Below are positions 13,276-13,726 of a DNA stretch of 13,726 nucleotides, one piece after another. The notes under the pieces are model-generated. The model saw nothing but the letters and a program-made list of their open reading frames with translations. It ran no database searches and was not told the origin of the DNA. The translations under genes and the position numbers were made by a program. Within the stretch, counting starts at the first letter, position 1. Each line of letters opens with the position of its first letter. Origin of the DNA: an uncultured Lewinella sp. (GTDB lineage Bacteria > Bacteroidota > Bacteroidia > Chitinophagales > Saprospiraceae); assembly GCA_938021455.1 (NCBI GenBank), contig CALIGP010000299.1, positions 1 through 13,726 on the forward strand, written 5' to 3'.

Positions 13276-13726
13276 TTAGTGGAATTTACCAAGCAAAGGG
13301 TTCTCCCCTTTCATTTTTCCTTTAGCCCTCATAGCATTCAGGGCCGCAGCCGTCATCACAAAGTCGTAATCCATTCCGATCCACTCAGGCCCAGGGGTCA
13401 TCCCCAGGCTATCGGTTATATAAACCAATACATCAGCAGGTACTTCTCCAGTGCCCGTAGCGTAAGATTGGGTTCCATTAAAATTCATCAACCACTCCGT
13501 TTTCTGCGGGACAGACCAGGATGCTCTTGGATAGGTCAGGGTACCAAAAATTTTGGCCATCTTATCATCAACACCAGTCGTATTCCATTCGGCCGAAGCG
13601 TGGCACTGAATGCAGGAGCCTCTCCCTCCAATATCGTCAATGGGACCTGAGAGTCTACCATTGAGGCCAAGGGTATTGGCGATAAAGTCCGGAGTATCCG
13701 TCAACCAACGAGGATTGAGAACCGTC
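13276..13726 (-). CDS. c-type cytochrome-like protein, N-terminal part outside the window
   Basis: The frame is open to the window edge and ends with TAA at 13278-13276, giving 149 visible C-terminal residues. One heme-binding CIQCH motif is present (codons at 13614-13600, context GRGSCIQCHASAEWN), so covalent heme c attachment outside the cytoplasm is expected. The heme motif is followed by about 110 residues with several Met residues that could be distal ligands (for example in GMTPGPEWIGMDYDF). It is not a recognisable small cytochrome c fold, and other heme sites may lie upstream. A TTG at 13704 could be read as a start, but the frame continues upstream in similar style (NPRWLTDTPDF), so the gene is treated as partial. 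Partners and role are unknown; periplasmic electron transfer is the likely setting. Confidence 0.8.
   Translation of the reverse strand, partial: TVLNPRWLTDTPDFIANTLGLNGRLSGPIDDIGGRGSCIQCHASAEWNTTGVDDKMAKIFGTLTYPRASWSVPQKTEWLMNFNGTQSYATGTGEVPADVLVYITDSLGMTPGPEWIGMDYDFVMTAAALNAMRAKGKMKGENPLLGKFH

Overview
The window looks like a piece of a Bacteroidota chromosome, probably a marine, Saprospiria/Lewinella-like member; this placement is inferred from protein style alone. Supporting signs are a type IX secretion (T9SS) C-terminal sorting domain on a secreted amylase, a TonB-dependent receptor with an N-terminal carboxypeptidase-regulatory-like domain, a large AsmA-like protein, an orphan four-helix-bundle (S23/IVP-type) gene, no clear Shine-Dalgarno sequences before starts, and scattered TAnnTTTG-like -7 boxes.

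Layout, left to right: (1) the 3' end of a glycine-rich, probably RNA-binding protein (1-374), closed by a textbook intrinsic terminator (401-440). (2) A 1028-residue secreted GH13 alpha-amylase-family enzyme (570-3656). (3) A 685-bp convergent intergenic interval (3657-4341) bounded by octamer tandem repeats, carrying an AT-richer four-helix-bundle gene (3877-4266). (4) On the minus strand, an AsmA-like protein of 1178 residues (8531-4995) followed by a small lipocalin-like lipoprotein (4779-4342). (5) A 433-bp divergent gap (8532-8964) with two good hairpins, one followed by a T-rich tract. (6) A TonB-dependent receptor (8965-11295). (7) A 700-bp convergent interval (11296-11995) bounded by heptamer tandem repeats, carrying an AT-richer orphan gene with a nuclease-like motif (11438-11845). 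(8) A two-helix membrane protein (12217-11996, minus) divergent from an HMG-CoA-lyase-family gene (12269-13192). (9) A hairpin terminator, then the C-terminal part of a c-type cytochrome-like protein (13276-13726, minus) that runs off the window.

Functionally the window mixes envelope and secretion genes (T9SS amylase, AsmA-like protein, lipoprotein, TonB receptor), one metabolic gene (HMG-CoA lyase, leucine/ketone-body pathway) and two orphan genes. No operon linking them into one pathway is evident.

The most unusual signal is in the intergenic DNA. Four genes end in degenerate tandem repeats of period 7 or 8 that start within a few bases of the stop codon. They occur as two convergent pairs, and in each pair the repeats flank a single AT-richer orphan gene on the plus strand. 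Genes lacking such repeats more often end in ordinary hairpins. This may be a stop-anchored minisatellite and cargo-gene arrangement; a genome-wide count is needed to decide.
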